A stretch of DNA of 64,000 nt from Dysosmobacter acutus (GCF_018919205.1 NZ_JAHLQN010000001.1:3038001-3102000), one strand, 5' to 3'; counted from the first letter of the stretch, positions 50,653-59,660 are shown. Notes: generated from the sequence alone by a model not told the origin. A program made the numbers and translations.

Positions 50653-50726
50653 TTGCAAAACTGTCAAATTATGTTACTATAGAGATAAAAATATAGAAAA
50701 TCACAATGTGTTGTCGAACCATTGTG
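50653..50726 (+). promoter_or_regulatory. Promoter and inverted repeat before the RpiR gene
   Basis: TTGCAA (50653-50658), 16-base spacer, TACTAT (50675-50680). Downstream an inverted repeat CACAATG...CATTGTG (50702-50708 and 50720-50726) lies between start site and gene and could be an autoregulatory operator for the RpiR protein. Confidence 0.55.
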
Positions 50727-50737
50727 GGGAGGAGTTC

Positions 50738-51622
50738 ATGAATCACAATCCCACCTATCCCCCGGAATATGAGGCCTCCTTAAATCCTTTGGATCGCATC
50801 CGCTTTTACACCCCTCAATTGAGTAAGACCCACAAAAAAATCGGACGCTTTATCCTGGAGAACTACGAAAAAGCCACCTTCCTGACCTCCGCAAAAATGA
50901 GCCAGCAGTGCGGCGTCAGCGAATCCAGCGTCATCCGCTTTTCCGCCGCCCTGGGGTATTCCGGCTATTCGGAGATGCAGCGTGAGCTGCAGGAGATCCT
51001 CAAGCGCCGTCTCTCTCTGAGCCAGCGGCTGGAGCTGACCACGGAGACCAACAGCGACAGCAACAGCATCATGCACAATGTGATGCTGCAAAACATCAGC
51101 AGCATCCGGGAGACCATGATGAGCCTGGATGAGAGCAGTTTTCAGTCCGCGGTGGAGCTCCTTGCCCATGCCGACCGGGTCTTTCTGTACGGCCAGCGCA
51201 GCTCTTACGCCCTGGTCTACTTCCTTGGCCTGGAACTGCGCTGGATCCGGGACAACGTGGTGATCATCAACGGCCATGCCCAGGAGTTGGACGCCCTGTC
51301 CACCATTGCGAAAAACGACGTTTTCCTGGCCATCAGCCTGCCCCGGTACCTGAAGGCCACCACCAAGGTTGTTCAGTTCGTATGGGAGCGGGAGATTCCC
51401 ACCATTGTCATCACCGACACCAAGACCTCACCTCTGATCCCCTACGCCAAGGTTTCCCTGCTGGCCAACAGTGAGATTTACTCCTATTCGGACAACATTG
51501 TCCCCATTGCCAGCACCATCACCGCCCTGCTCAACGCCATCGGCGCGGCCACCCAGCCCACCAGCAATGAAATGCTGGCCCGCAACGAGCAGCTCTGGAA
51601 GTCCTTTGATATGTATATCTGA
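50738..51622 (+). CDS. MurR/RpiR-family transcriptional regulator
   Basis: A 294-residue protein; ATG 50738 follows GGGGAGGAG. The N-terminal HTH_6 domain (about 15-90) has the typical PQLSKTHKKIGRFILENYEK and QCGVSESSVIRFSAALGYSG. The C-terminal SIS domain (about 125-270) contains FLYGQRSSYALVYFLGLELR and DVFLAISLPRYLKATTKVVQ, a sugar-phosphate-type or metabolite binding fold. It faces the minus-strand amino-acid/peptide genes and is a good candidate for their control. Confidence 0.9.
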   Translation: MNHNPTYPPEYEASLNPLDRIRFYTPQLSKTHKKIGRFILENYEKATFLTSAKMSQQCGVSESSVIRFSAALGYSGYSEMQRELQEILKRRLSLSQRLELTTETNSDSNSIMHNVMLQNISSIRETMMSLDESSFQSAVELLAHADRVFLYGQRSSYALVYFLGLELRWIRDNVVIINGHAQELDALSTIAKNDVFLAISLPRYLKATTKVVQFVWEREIPTIVITDTKTSPLIPYAKVSLLANSEIYSYSDNIVPIASTITALLNAIGAATQPTSNEMLARNEQLWKSFDMYI

Positions 51623-51636
51623 GCCTGTGGCTCCGT

Positions 51637-51669
51637 CCGGCGCGTCCTGTGAGAGGACGCGCCGGTTTT
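51637..51669 (+). terminator. Terminator of the RpiR gene
   Basis: CCGGCGCGTCCT and AGGACGCGCCGG form a perfect 12-bp stem followed by TTTTCCTTT, 15 bases after the stop codon. Confidence 0.85.
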
Positions 51670-51682
51670 CCTTTGGGAAGCA

Positions 51683-51730
51683 GGCAGCAAAAACCGGACC
51701 CCGCAAAAACGGGATCCGGCTTTTGCTGCC
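51683..51730 (-). terminator. Hairpin, remnant terminator for a minus-strand gene
   Basis: GGCAGCAAAA-CCGGA-CCCG pairs with CGGG-TCCGG-TTTTGCTGCC. The right arm lies within the 76-bp repeat; the second repeat copy has only this arm. On the minus strand it would terminate a gene ending at 51772, where only the last codons of the dehydrogenase remain. Confidence 0.6.
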
Positions 51731-51789
51731 TATCTGAATGCTGTTTGCAGGGGGTGATTTGTTTATTTGGCTCAACCTCTTCCGCCGTA
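51714..51789. repeat. 76-bp direct repeat, copy A
   Basis: Matches 55688-55763 at 74 of 76 positions (mismatches at 51775-51776). It includes the last codons and stop of the GldA-type dehydrogenase (here reading YGGRG, stop) plus its downstream region, but the rest of that gene is absent. With copy B it brackets the M20-NhaC-SDR segment. Confidence 0.95.
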
Positions 51790-51801
51790 GTCTTCACTAT
51801 C

Positions 51802-53004
51802 TTATGCCAAAAGAGTTCTTTCCAAAAAACCATACAAGGTTTTTGCCGTCGCTATTATCGATGAAATGGTGACATATTCATCGCTTCCATGATATTTTTC
51901 TCCTGTTGGGCCAAACAGATATACCGGTACTCCATTTAAACGGTCGCTTAGATAGCACCCATCACAGCAACCTGTAAAATACGTGACGCTTGGAGCCATA
52001 CCACAGCCATCTTTTACGCAAGTCAACAGCTGTTTTGTGTAAGCATTATCTTCAGCTACTGTGTAAGCTAAAAAGCCGTCTGTATCTTTACTTGGCGCTT
52101 CACGGAAATTTATCTTCCATTTGCATTTGATATCGGCGTATTTGATTGCATCCACAATTTCTTTTTCAACCGTCTCTTTTGTATCACCCGGAACTGTGTG
52201 CCGAATGATATTTATTTTTGCGTATTCTGGTACGCTGCATGGCTCCCCATTATTTTCTATCCCCAAGACGCAGCTCACACTTTTCCCCATTTGTGGGTCT
52301 ATACGATACTTTATTTTTTCAATTTCTATAATTACTTTAGCAGCATCAGTTATTGCATTTACTCCCTCATTGGGCTTCGATGCATGTGCGGGCATTCCAT
52401 GCAATTCAATATTGAGCGAAAAGATACCGTGACAGCCCAAACTGACAGAGGGGAAATCCACGTCACAAAAAGCGGCATTGGGTTCACAGATTATGACAGC
52501 ATCCGTCCCGTCAAGTATGCCGCTGTTGAGCACAGCATCCGTTCCCAATCCATATGGGCCTTCCTCGTCGGAAACAAACGTCCCAATAATCTCTCCGCAA
52601 AAATCGTTTTTATGTTTTTCGTAAAAGGCTTTTATCGCCAGCATCTGGGCTACTACTCCACCCGTCATATCCACGGAGCCCACACCATAAAATCTATCCC
52701 CATCTAATTCGCCCCAGGGATTTTTTGTCCACCCATTGCAAAGTTCCACAGTATCTAAATGCCCATTAAAACAAATCTTTGGGCCCAAGCGTTTGCCTTG
52801 TATTTGCGTCACCACATTTTCACCACGAAAATGCGTAACTTTATCCTCTATATAGCTGTGGATAGACGAAGGTATACCATTGCGCTGAAACCACTTATTT
52901 GTGTACTCCATCACTTCGTGCTCTTGAAAATATGGACTTTGAATCTTTACCAGGTCAGACAGTAATTCTATTACCGCGCTTCTCTCAAAAACCTTTGTCT
53001 CCAT
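51802..53004 (-). CDS. M20-family metallopeptidase/deacylase
   Basis: A 400-residue protein with the dinuclear-zinc pattern of the M20 family: NGHLDTVEL, GSVDMTGG, SDEEGPYG, ICEPN and TGEKYHGSDEY near the C-terminus. The dimerisation domain is in the middle (about 185-295). Resembles ArgE/DapE/YgeY-type hydrolases that remove acyl groups or split dipeptides; the substrate cannot be told. Base composition is more AT-rich than in the neighbouring genes, which hints at recent acquisition. Stop is 12 bases from repeat copy A. Confidence 0.88.
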   Translation of the reverse strand: METKVFERSAVIELLSDLVKIQSPYFQEHEVMEYTNKWFQRNGIPSSIHSYIEDKVTHFRGENVVTQIQGKRLGPKICFNGHLDTVELCNGWTKNPWGELDGDRFYGVGSVDMTGGVVAQMLAIKAFYEKHKNDFCGEIIGTFVSDEEGPYGLGTDAVLNSGILDGTDAVIICEPNAAFCDVDFPSVSLGCHGIFSLNIELHGMPAHASKPNEGVNAITDAAKVIIEIEKIKYRIDPQMGKSVSCVLGIENNGEPCSVPEYAKINIIRHTVPGDTKETVEKEIVDAIKYADIKCKWKINFREAPSKDTDGFLAYTVAEDNAYTKQLLTCVKDGCGMAPSVTYFTGCCDGCYLSDRLNGVPVYLFGPTGEKYHGSDEYVTISSIIATAKTLYGFLERTLLA

Positions 53005-53079
53005 CTGTTAGCAGTTTACCCCCTTTTCCCTGTCTATCCGTTATTTGAAACAATGGCTAACCCAGCCTTTTCAATTGCT

Positions 53080-53122
53080 GCTTAATCGGCCCGACAGTTT
53101 GTTGTTGACGGGCCGATTAAGC
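53080..53122. terminator. Perfect 14-bp hairpin between M20 and NhaC genes
   Basis: GCTTAATCGGCCCG and CGGGCCGATTAAGC around a 15-base loop, 36 bases after the NhaC stop. No T run directly follows on either strand, so it may be a processing or stabilising structure rather than a simple terminator. Confidence 0.5.
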
Positions 53123-53157
53123 TGAACCGTGTCTTTGAATTTAATTCCGGATTGACG

Positions 53158-54603
53158 TTACTTTTTTTGCCCTTTCACAGGACCATAGCCATCCTCATAT
53201 TGTGTTCCAATTCCAAAGCATCCCCAGAGGCAAGAGACAACTGGAACCAAATAGCAAAGAAATGCATATGGCATATACTCAACTGTCGCAACCCCAAGGC
53301 ATGATGCAAATGTTACACCACAGAGTCCCCAAGGCACTAACGGGCTTGTACAAGTTGCGCCATCTTCACATACACGAGAACAGATTTGATTTTTGATATG
53401 AAGCTTTTTATAAGCAGGAAGCATCAGCCGTCCAGGCAGAAGAATTGCAACCATCTGGGATCCAGAGAGGAAGTTCACAATAATCCCAAAAATATTGTGG
53501 GAAATAATGACTCCTTTTGCCGTGGTCGTAAATTTTTTGAGTTTTTCAAGCAGAGACTCCATAACTCCTGTTTTCTCAAGAATTCCGCCAAAGGGCAATG
53601 CAATGTACCCCAGTGAGCAGGTCCACAGCATGTTCTGAATACCGCCGCGATTCAACAGCCTATTCAAAAATTCATTTCCCGTATCAATGCTGAATCCATA
53701 GTTCATTGTGCTCATCATTTCACCAAAGCTGTATCCCTTGACAATCATGGCAATGATCATTGCAACGATAGACGCGATTACCATAGTCGCAAGGGCACTT
53801 TTCTTTTTGATTGCCAAGAACAGGACGACGGCAAGGGGAATCAATGAAAGAAGCACATGTCCAGCAGAAACGCTCCAATTTGCAGAAACGCCTTTCAGGA
53901 TTGCGTCAAAAGCCTCCTCATTGATAGAATCTGCTGAATAGCGCATTCCGATCAAGAAATAAATGATGATGCACACAATATAAGCCGGGAACGTTGTGAC
54001 CATCATTGCCTTAATATGGTCAAAAATATTGCATTCGGCAACCGCCGGCGCAAGATTGGTGGAATCAGAGCAGGGCGACATTTTATCGCCAATTACTGCA
54101 CCGGAAATCACGGCACCAGCCGTAATAGGAGCCGGAATGCCCAGTCCTTCTCCAATCGCCATAAAGGCTACGCCAAATGTACCGCCTGTTGTCCAGCTGG
54201 ATCCGGTTACAATTGAGCATACAGAGCAAACCAATGCGGCAGTAACCAGAAAAAATTTGGGATTAATAATTTTCAGACCATAATAAATCAATGTCGGAAT
54301 TGTACCGCAGGCAATAAGGGTTGAGATCAACATGCCAATAAACATCAAGATCAGCATCGGTATGATCGCGATGGAAGAGCCATGGACAATACCCTCTTCA
54401 ATCGTCTCCCACTTAGTGCCTGTTGCCATAAGGATTACCGCAGTAAACACTATGGCAAAAATCATCGTCATATGAACGTCGGGGGATCCATATACGATCA
54501 GCTGCGCCACAAGAATAACGGAAAGAAATATAACAATTGCCAAGCTAACCCAAAACGGTGGCCTTTTAACCATCTCGGAATTCGAGGTTTTAGTTTCTTC
54601 CAT
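53158..54603 (-). CDS. NhaC-family Na+/H+ antiporter (first copy)
   Basis: A 481-residue polytopic membrane protein with about a dozen hydrophobic segments. Conserved features: GSSWTTGGTFGVAFMAIGEGL near 135-155, GDKMSPCSDSTNLAPAVAE near 175-195, and CEDGATCTSPLVPWGLCG near 415-430. These match the NhaC family, which exchanges Na+ for H+ or for organic acids and amines. It is only moderately similar to the second copy at 56990-58486, and more AT-rich. It lies in the repeat-bracketed segment with the M20 hydrolase. Confidence 0.9.
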   Translation of the reverse strand: MEETKTSNSEMVKRPPFWVSLAIVIFLSVILVAQLIVYGSPDVHMTMIFAIVFTAVILMATGTKWETIEEGIVHGSSIAIIPMLILMFIGMLISTLIACGTIPTLIYYGLKIINPKFFLVTAALVCSVCSIVTGSSWTTGGTFGVAFMAIGEGLGIPAPITAGAVISGAVIGDKMSPCSDSTNLAPAVAECNIFDHIKAMMVTTFPAYIVCIIIYFLIGMRYSADSINEEAFDAILKGVSANWSVSAGHVLLSLIPLAVVLFLAIKKKSALATMVIASIVAMIIAMIVKGYSFGEMMSTMNYGFSIDTGNEFLNRLLNRGGIQNMLWTCSLGYIALPFGGILEKTGVMESLLEKLKKFTTTAKGVIISHNIFGIIVNFLSGSQMVAILLPGRLMLPAYKKLHIKNQICSRVCEDGATCTSPLVPWGLCGVTFASCLGVATVEYMPYAFLCYLVPVVSCLWGCFGIGTQYEDGYGPVKGQKK

Positions 54604-54674
54604 AATAACGCTCCTTTTCTCATTATCTTCAATCAGTGATTTCTGGTAAATGATTTCAAGAGATATACGGTTTA

Positions 54675-54703
54675 TCTATAGGTGTACGCCAAGAGTACGC
54701 CAA
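54675..54703 (-). promoter_or_regulatory. Promoter with direct repeats before nhaC copy 1
   Basis: Minus-strand TTGGCG (54703-54698) and TATAGA (54680-54675) with a 17-base spacer. The motif TTGGCGTAC is repeated at 54695-54703 and 54684-54692, an 11-base offset, suggesting a regulator binding on one face of the helix. Confidence 0.5.
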
Positions 54704-54864
54704 ACCAGTCAATTCCTGCTGAGGGTTACGTATCAGCTTTATATTTCAGATCAGTGCTTGCCATATCGAAATAGGTATTTGGTAAATCGTGTAAAACCTT
54801 TCACTGCTGCAATTTGAAGATCACCAGTTGTGATTGCTCCCCAAATAGATCAGTATTCCGGCAA

Positions 54865-55611
54865 TCAGGCGGTTTCTCCACCATCGATGGGAATGTGCTG
54901 TCCGGTGATATACTTTGCCTCGTCAGAGGCCAGGAAAGCATACAGCGCGGCCACCTCCTCGGGTGCAGCGTGCCGTTTCATGGGAATCGCCTCGTTGACC
55001 GCAGCCATCATTTCCTCAGTGTACTCAGCACGCTGCATAGGAGTCAGCACATAGCCGGGGCAAACGGAGTTGACCCGGATGTAAGGGGCAAATTCCAGCG
55101 CCAAAGTACGGCTGAATAAGATTACTCCAGCTTTCGATGCGTTATAATCTGCATAGTAGCGATGGGCTTCCATGCCATTGGTGGAGGCAGTCATCAGGAT
55201 AACGCCGGACTTCTGAGGCAGCATGCGCTTAGCGGCTTCCATCGAGCATAAGAACATGCCATCCAAATTGATGCCCATGACCTTGCGCCACTGGGCAAAA
55301 TCAGTCTCCATAAAGTCCTTGCGGATGCTGATTCCCGCATTGGAGACCAGAACATCAATGCCCCCGATCAGCGCATCCACTGTTTCAAACCCTCTGACAA
55401 CACTTTCTTCACTGCTGACATCTACAGTAGCAGTACCAGCCAAACCCGAAATTTCTGTTTTGAGAGTCTCCAGAGCCTTGGCATTGATATCAAAGGCAAC
55501 TACTTTAGCCCCCTCATCCACAAAGCGTTGTACGGTTGCCTTGCCGATGCCGCTGGCACCGCCAGTGACAACCACTCTCTTCCCTTTTAATTCCTCGTAT
55601 TTCTTAACCAT
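54865..55611 (-). CDS. Short-chain dehydrogenase/reductase
   Basis: A 248-residue classical SDR. Cofactor motif TGGASGIGKA at about 16-25, NAG in VLVSNAGISI, catalytic Ser in LMTASTNG and Tyr/Lys in YADYNASKAG. A C-terminal PIDGG completes the family pattern. Acidic residue at the end of the second strand (VVAFDINAK) suggests NAD(H) preference. Substrate unknown; it may act on a product of the M20 hydrolase. First gene of the inserted block in transcription order, with GGAGG before the ATG. Confidence 0.9.
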   Translation of the reverse strand: MVKKYEELKGKRVVVTGGASGIGKATVQRFVDEGAKVVAFDINAKALETLKTEISGLAGTATVDVSSEESVVRGFETVDALIGGIDVLVSNAGISIRKDFMETDFAQWRKVMGINLDGMFLCSMEAAKRMLPQKSGVILMTASTNGMEAHRYYADYNASKAGVILFSRTLALEFAPYIRVNSVCPGYVLTPMQRAEYTEEMMAAVNEAIPMKRHAAPEEVAALYAFLASDEAKYITGQHIPIDGGETA

Positions 55612-55687
55612 TTATAATCCTCCTATTCTTTTCACCAAATACCTATTTTGTCTATCGTGTTAACAGGAAAAATCAGTTTCTGGCAGA

Positions 55688-55763
55688 ATCCGGCTTTTGC
55701 TGCCTATCTGAATGCTGTTTGCAGGGGGTGATTTGTTTATTTGGCTCAGTCTCTTCCGCCGTA
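55688..55763. repeat. 76-bp direct repeat, copy B
   Basis: Second copy of the repeat, containing the true 3' end of the GldA-type dehydrogenase gene (stop at 55748-55746). On its left side the sequence diverges at once from the native terminator seen next to copy A, so copy A keeps the original downstream context and copy B the gene. Confidence 0.95.
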
Positions 55764-56849
55764 ATAGCTGCCTAAGGTATCCGCCGCCAGAATCGCGTTA
55801 TAGATCAGTTCCGGTGTGGCCTTGAAAGGCTCGTTGGACATGATTTTGCGGCCGCAGGCACGCTCGGCGGCCAGCATCAATCTGTCGCGGTCCGCCTTGG
55901 CGTCGATGCCAAAGTCCTTCAGGCAGACAGGCAGGCCCAGCGCGTTGGTCAGCGCCACATAGTTCTTGACCTCATCCGCCGGATACTGACCCAGAACGAT
56001 CTCTCCAAGGGTGGTAAAGGCCACGATCTCGCCGTGCTTGAAGGACTGGAGCTCCTCAAAGGTGTTCAGCATGCCGGTATCGATGGCATGAGCCGCTGCG
56101 CAGGAGGGACCTTCAAAGCTCAGGCCGGCCATCAGCAAAATGGCCTCCACCACCCGCTCAAAGGCAGGTGTGACCACTTTGGTCTCGCAGGAGCGGCGGG
56201 CCTCCAGGCTGTATGTAAAGAGGTTTTCCTTGCACGCCTTGGTCAGGACAGAGATGGTATGGGTACGGGCGCCGCCGTCCACCACCTTGGCTCTGGACTT
56301 ATCGCAGGCCTCGCCCTCATACCAGGCCGCCAGCGCATCGCCGATGCCCGCCATCAGATGAGCCGGGGGCGCGGTGACGATCAGGTCCGTATCCACCAGC
56401 GTCAGATGGGGGTTGGCGGGGAATTCCAGCTCCACATCGAAGGTATGCTGTTCCGTATAGACCACAGAGGAGGAGGAGATGGGCGCGGTGCTACTGACCG
56501 CGGTGGGCACCACCACCAACTTGCAGTCACACTGGAAGGACGCCGCACGGGATGCGTCCACCACTTTGCCGGCGCCCAGGCCGATGATGGTGTCCCGGTT
56601 TTCCTCCTTGGCCTGTTCGGCAATCCGGGCAATCTCTTGATGGGTGCACTCTCCGCCAAACATCATTTTGACGCAGTCCACTCCGTGATCGCTCAGGCTC
56701 TGGCAGATGGTATCGGCACCCAGGGAGAAGGAAATCTCATCTCCCACCAGCAGGGCCCGCTTGCCGATCTGTTCCACATAGTGGCCAATTTCCTTCAGAG
56801 CGCCCTGGCCCTGGATATACTTGGGGGGAAATACGATTGCCTGAAACAT
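55746..56849 (-). CDS. GldA-type iron/zinc-containing alcohol dehydrogenase
   Basis: A 367-residue protein of the glycerol-dehydrogenase branch. Rossmann-like N-terminal domain with GLGAGKVVDASRA near 92-104 and VVVPTAVSSTAPISS near 112-126. Metal ligands are visible as Asp in GIGDALAAWYEG, His in CAAAHAIDTGM and His in SFKHGEIVAF. Such enzymes oxidise glycerol or reduce hydroxyketones and aldehydes with NAD. The context of amino-acid genes suggests a specialised substrate. Its stop lies inside repeat copy B. Confidence 0.88.
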   Translation of the reverse strand: MFQAIVFPPKYIQGQGALKEIGHYVEQIGKRALLVGDEISFSLGADTICQSLSDHGVDCVKMMFGGECTHQEIARIAEQAKEENRDTIIGLGAGKVVDASRAASFQCDCKLVVVPTAVSSTAPISSSSVVYTEQHTFDVELEFPANPHLTLVDTDLIVTAPPAHLMAGIGDALAAWYEGEACDKSRAKVVDGGARTHTISVLTKACKENLFTYSLEARRSCETKVVTPAFERVVEAILLMAGLSFEGPSCAAAHAIDTGMLNTFEELQSFKHGEIVAFTTLGEIVLGQYPADEVKNYVALTNALGLPVCLKDFGIDAKADRDRLMLAAERACGRKIMSNEPFKATPELIYNAILAADTLGSYYGGRD

Positions 56850-56928
56850 AAACGATTCCTCCTATACCCGATTCAATGACTTGCGGCCAGTCCGGCTGAT
56901 TCGAGCGCCGCCGCACTGCCCTGATAGT

Positions 56929-56963
56929 CCTCACTGGCGATACGGCCGTATCGCCAGTGAGGG
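56929..56963. terminator. Perfect palindromic hairpin between dehydrogenase and NhaC copy 2
   Basis: CCTCACTGGCGATACGG and CCGTATCGCCAGTGAGG are adjacent inverted repeats without a loop gap. The plus-strand side is followed by GCAGTTTTTA, so rightward transcripts would terminate; on the minus strand the T run is missing. It lies downstream of nhaC copy 2. Confidence 0.55.
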
Positions 56964-56989
56964 CAGTTTTTATTCCGGTAAGAAACCTG

Positions 56990-58486
56990 TTATACCTTCT
57001 CCAGACTCTGGATGGGCTTGCTGATCCAGGGCTTATGAATTTCCCTGGGCTCCACAAAGTCGGGGTCGTCGATCTCCTTCATCAGCTCCTCAGGATTCTT
57101 GCGGGCAATGGTAAAGCCCGTATAGCCGTAGATGATTGAGAAGATTCCGCAGGACCAGTTGAGGAAGCAATATGGACCGTAGACCAGCGGTCCCACGCCA
57201 AGGAAGCCGGTCATGATGATGGCGCAGGTATTCCACGGCACCAGCGGCGATGTGATGGAACCCACATCCTCGCAGATCCGGGAGAGGTTCTGCATCATCA
57301 TGCCCCGCTCGGCAAAGGGTCTGCGGTACATTCTGGCAGTCATCACGATGGCCACATAGTTGTCGGCCGCCACGATGTTCAGCAGCAGGCAGGTCAGGAC
57401 CGCGCACAGGTACACAGTGCCGTCGCGCCGCACACGCTTCAAAATCGCGTTGATGATGGTGCGCAGCATGCCGGACACATCCATAACGCCGCCAAAGGCC
57501 AGCACGCAGATGATGAAGGACACGGTCCACATCATGGAATCCATGCCGCCACGGGTCAGCAGCTGATCCACGGCTTCAATGCCGGTCTCGCTGACATAGC
57601 CGTAGTGGAGCGCGTCGATGATATCCGCCAGGCCATGGCCCTGAATGATGGAGCAGATGGCGCCCAGGATGGAGACGCCCAGGATGCCGGGCAGTGCGGG
57701 GACCTGGAAGATGATCATCAGGATCACCAGCGCCATGGGCAGAAGCAGCCAGGGGGACAGCTGGAAGCTGCCCGCAATGCCGTCCAGCATGGCGTCGATG
57801 GCACCCATCTCCAGCGCGCTGGTGGGAGCGTATCTGAGGCCAAGGACAGTGAACATCACCCAAGTGAACACCACGGCCGGAGTGACGGTCCAGACCATGT
57901 GGCGGATATGGACAAAGATATTGACCTTGTTGACGCCGGAGGCCAGGCAGGTGGTGTCGGACAGAGGGCTCATCTTATCGCCGAAGTAGGCGCCGCAGAT
58001 AACCGCGCCGGCTGTCATTCCCGGAGGAATGCCCAAAACGGAGCCCATGCCCATGGCCGCGATGCCCATGGTTCCGGCGGTGGTGTAGGTGCTGCCGGTG
58101 GAAAGGCCGGTGATCATGCAGATGATGTTGATGGTCAGCAGGAAGAACTTGGGATTGATGATCTTCAGCCCGTAGTAGATCATGGCGGGCACAACGCCGC
58201 CCTGAATCCAGGAGCCGATGACCATGCCGATGACCATGATGACAATGAGGGACTGAAGTGCCGCGGAGATGGTGTTGACAATGCCGGCCTCCAGCTCAGC
58301 CCAGGTCATTCCGGTTCTCAGGGCGATGATCGCCGCAATGGCCGTGGCCGCGATGAAGGGCATCTGGGCGTCTCCCTTGCCTGCCATGATGACATAGGAG
58401 ACCATCACCATCATTGCAAGCATTGCGATCGTGGATTCCAGCAGGGTTGGGTCTCTTCGGACTCGCTGCTTTTTTTCTTTCGCCAT
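56990..58486 (-). CDS. NhaC-family Na+/H+ antiporter (second copy)
   Basis: A 498-residue polytopic membrane protein with about a dozen hydrophobic segments. It has the NhaC marks GSTYTTAGTMGIAAMGMGSVL, GDKMSPLSDTTCLASGVNK and CEDVGSITSPLVPWNTCA. Compared with copy 1 it has longer cytosolic ends and higher GC. Immediately downstream of the AcoX-like gene in transcription order, it is part of the glycine/peptide operon and may couple amino-acid or amine uptake to the Na+ gradient. Confidence 0.92.
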   Translation of the reverse strand: MAKEKKQRVRRDPTLLESTIAMLAMMVMVSYVIMAGKGDAQMPFIAATAIAAIIALRTGMTWAELEAGIVNTISAALQSLIVIMVIGMVIGSWIQGGVVPAMIYYGLKIINPKFFLLTINIICMITGLSTGSTYTTAGTMGIAAMGMGSVLGIPPGMTAGAVICGAYFGDKMSPLSDTTCLASGVNKVNIFVHIRHMVWTVTPAVVFTWVMFTVLGLRYAPTSALEMGAIDAMLDGIAGSFQLSPWLLLPMALVILMIIFQVPALPGILGVSILGAICSIIQGHGLADIIDALHYGYVSETGIEAVDQLLTRGGMDSMMWTVSFIICVLAFGGVMDVSGMLRTIINAILKRVRRDGTVYLCAVLTCLLLNIVAADNYVAIVMTARMYRRPFAERGMMMQNLSRICEDVGSITSPLVPWNTCAIIMTGFLGVGPLVYGPYCFLNWSCGIFSIIYGYTGFTIARKNPEELMKEIDDPDFVEPREIHKPWISKPIQSLEKV

Positions 58487-58532
58487 TGTTCTTTTCCTCC
58501 TCTAAAAGCACACTTTATCTGATTGGATCTGC

Positions 58533-59657
58533 TTATGCCTTAACGGGATAGACCAGCTGCTGGCGGTATCCCGTGATGACACGGATATGGCCGGAAAGTC
58601 TTTGGCTGGTCGCCCCATCGTCCAGGTCGACAAAAAAGGGCGAACCGTTTAAATCTACTATTTTCTGCAAAGTTGCGATGACGGTGATATGCTCAGGGCC
58701 CACCATCTGAATGACGCGGCTGCTCAGCTGCTGGTTGCCCCGCCCAAAGAGGCACCCCTGGCCGCCGATGGGAGTGATGATCAGCTCAGAGCGCTTGCCC
58801 TCTATCAGGCGCAGCAGCTCCTCCTCGCCCACATCCCGGGCCACAATTTTTCGGTTTTGGATCACGTCCACGCCCAAAAGCGTCTTCTCCAGACCCAAAT
58901 AGTCGGTGACGCACCGGGTGGTGGTGCCGGCGCCCAGGATATACAGGCAGTCCGGTTCCATGTGCTCCACGATCTCCGTGGCGATGGCGTTGAGGGCGGA
59001 GCGCTCGTTGGAGCTGCCGGCCTTGAGCTTTTGCACCATCTCCTCGGCAAAGGGCACCGGGAGGTATCCATAGAGCTTTGCGCTGACATGTCCGCTGCGG
59101 TAGGCCTCCTCGTCGATGTCCATCACCTCCAGCTCCCGGAGGGCGGTGATGCGCCCCTCTATGAACTGCGCGGCCAGGCGGCCGGCGCTCTGGGGGTTTT
59201 TGGCAAACACGGCGGAGTGAATCTTGACCCCGGCGGGGATCCCGATGGCCGGAATCTTCCCGCCGGTGGCCTGGTAGATGTTGCGGGCCGTGCCGTCTCC
59301 GCCGGCAAACAGCAGCAAATCCACGCCCTGCTCCACCATTGCCCGGGCCGCCGCCTCCGTATCCTGGGGCGTGGTGGGCTCGCTTACCGAAAGGGGAAGC
59401 ACTTCCGGACTCAGCCCCGCGCTCAGGCACTCGCTCTGCCCCATCTGTCCGGGACAGGTGATCACCCGTGCCTTCCGCGCTCCGGCCGCCAGCGCCTCAA
59501 GCGCCGTCAGCGCCCGCCGCGGAGACTCCTGCTTCGCGCCCCGCTCCCAGGCCAAGCGCTGGATTTCAGGGCCGTCGCTGCCCTTGAGTCCAACCCTTCC
59601 CCCAATGCCGGCAAGGGGATTGACAATAACGCCGATTTTCTTCTCCTGTTCGTCCAT
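58533..59657 (-). CDS. ATP-NAD kinase/AcoX-like protein
   Basis: A 374-residue protein with the NAD-kinase signature LLLFAGGDGTARNIYQ near 116-131, an N-terminal IGVIVNPLAGIGG and IPAGVKIHSAVFAKNP. This branch (predicted ATP-NAD kinase, AcoX-like) is often found beside catabolic operons, including glycine or acetoin ones, and its true substrate is uncertain. Its start lies three bases after the GcvPB stop, so the genes are co-translated. Confidence 0.85.
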   Translation of the reverse strand: MDEQEKKIGVIVNPLAGIGGRVGLKGSDGPEIQRLAWERGAKQESPRRALTALEALAAGARKARVITCPGQMGQSECLSAGLSPEVLPLSVSEPTTPQDTEAAARAMVEQGVDLLLFAGGDGTARNIYQATGGKIPAIGIPAGVKIHSAVFAKNPQSAGRLAAQFIEGRITALRELEVMDIDEEAYRSGHVSAKLYGYLPVPFAEEMVQKLKAGSSNERSALNAIATEIVEHMEPDCLYILGAGTTTRCVTDYLGLEKTLLGVDVIQNRKIVARDVGEEELLRLIEGKRSELIITPIGGQGCLFGRGNQQLSSRVIQMVGPEHITVIATLQKIVDLNGSPFFVDLDDGATSQRLSGHIRVITGYRQQLVYPVKA

Positions 59658-59660
59658 TGC

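Noticed and set aside
55688..55763. 76-bp repeat considered as a transposon target-site duplication
   Set aside because: Target duplications of insertion sequences are only a few bases long, no terminal inverted repeats or transposase gene are present, so a site-specific or homologous recombination event is more likely.
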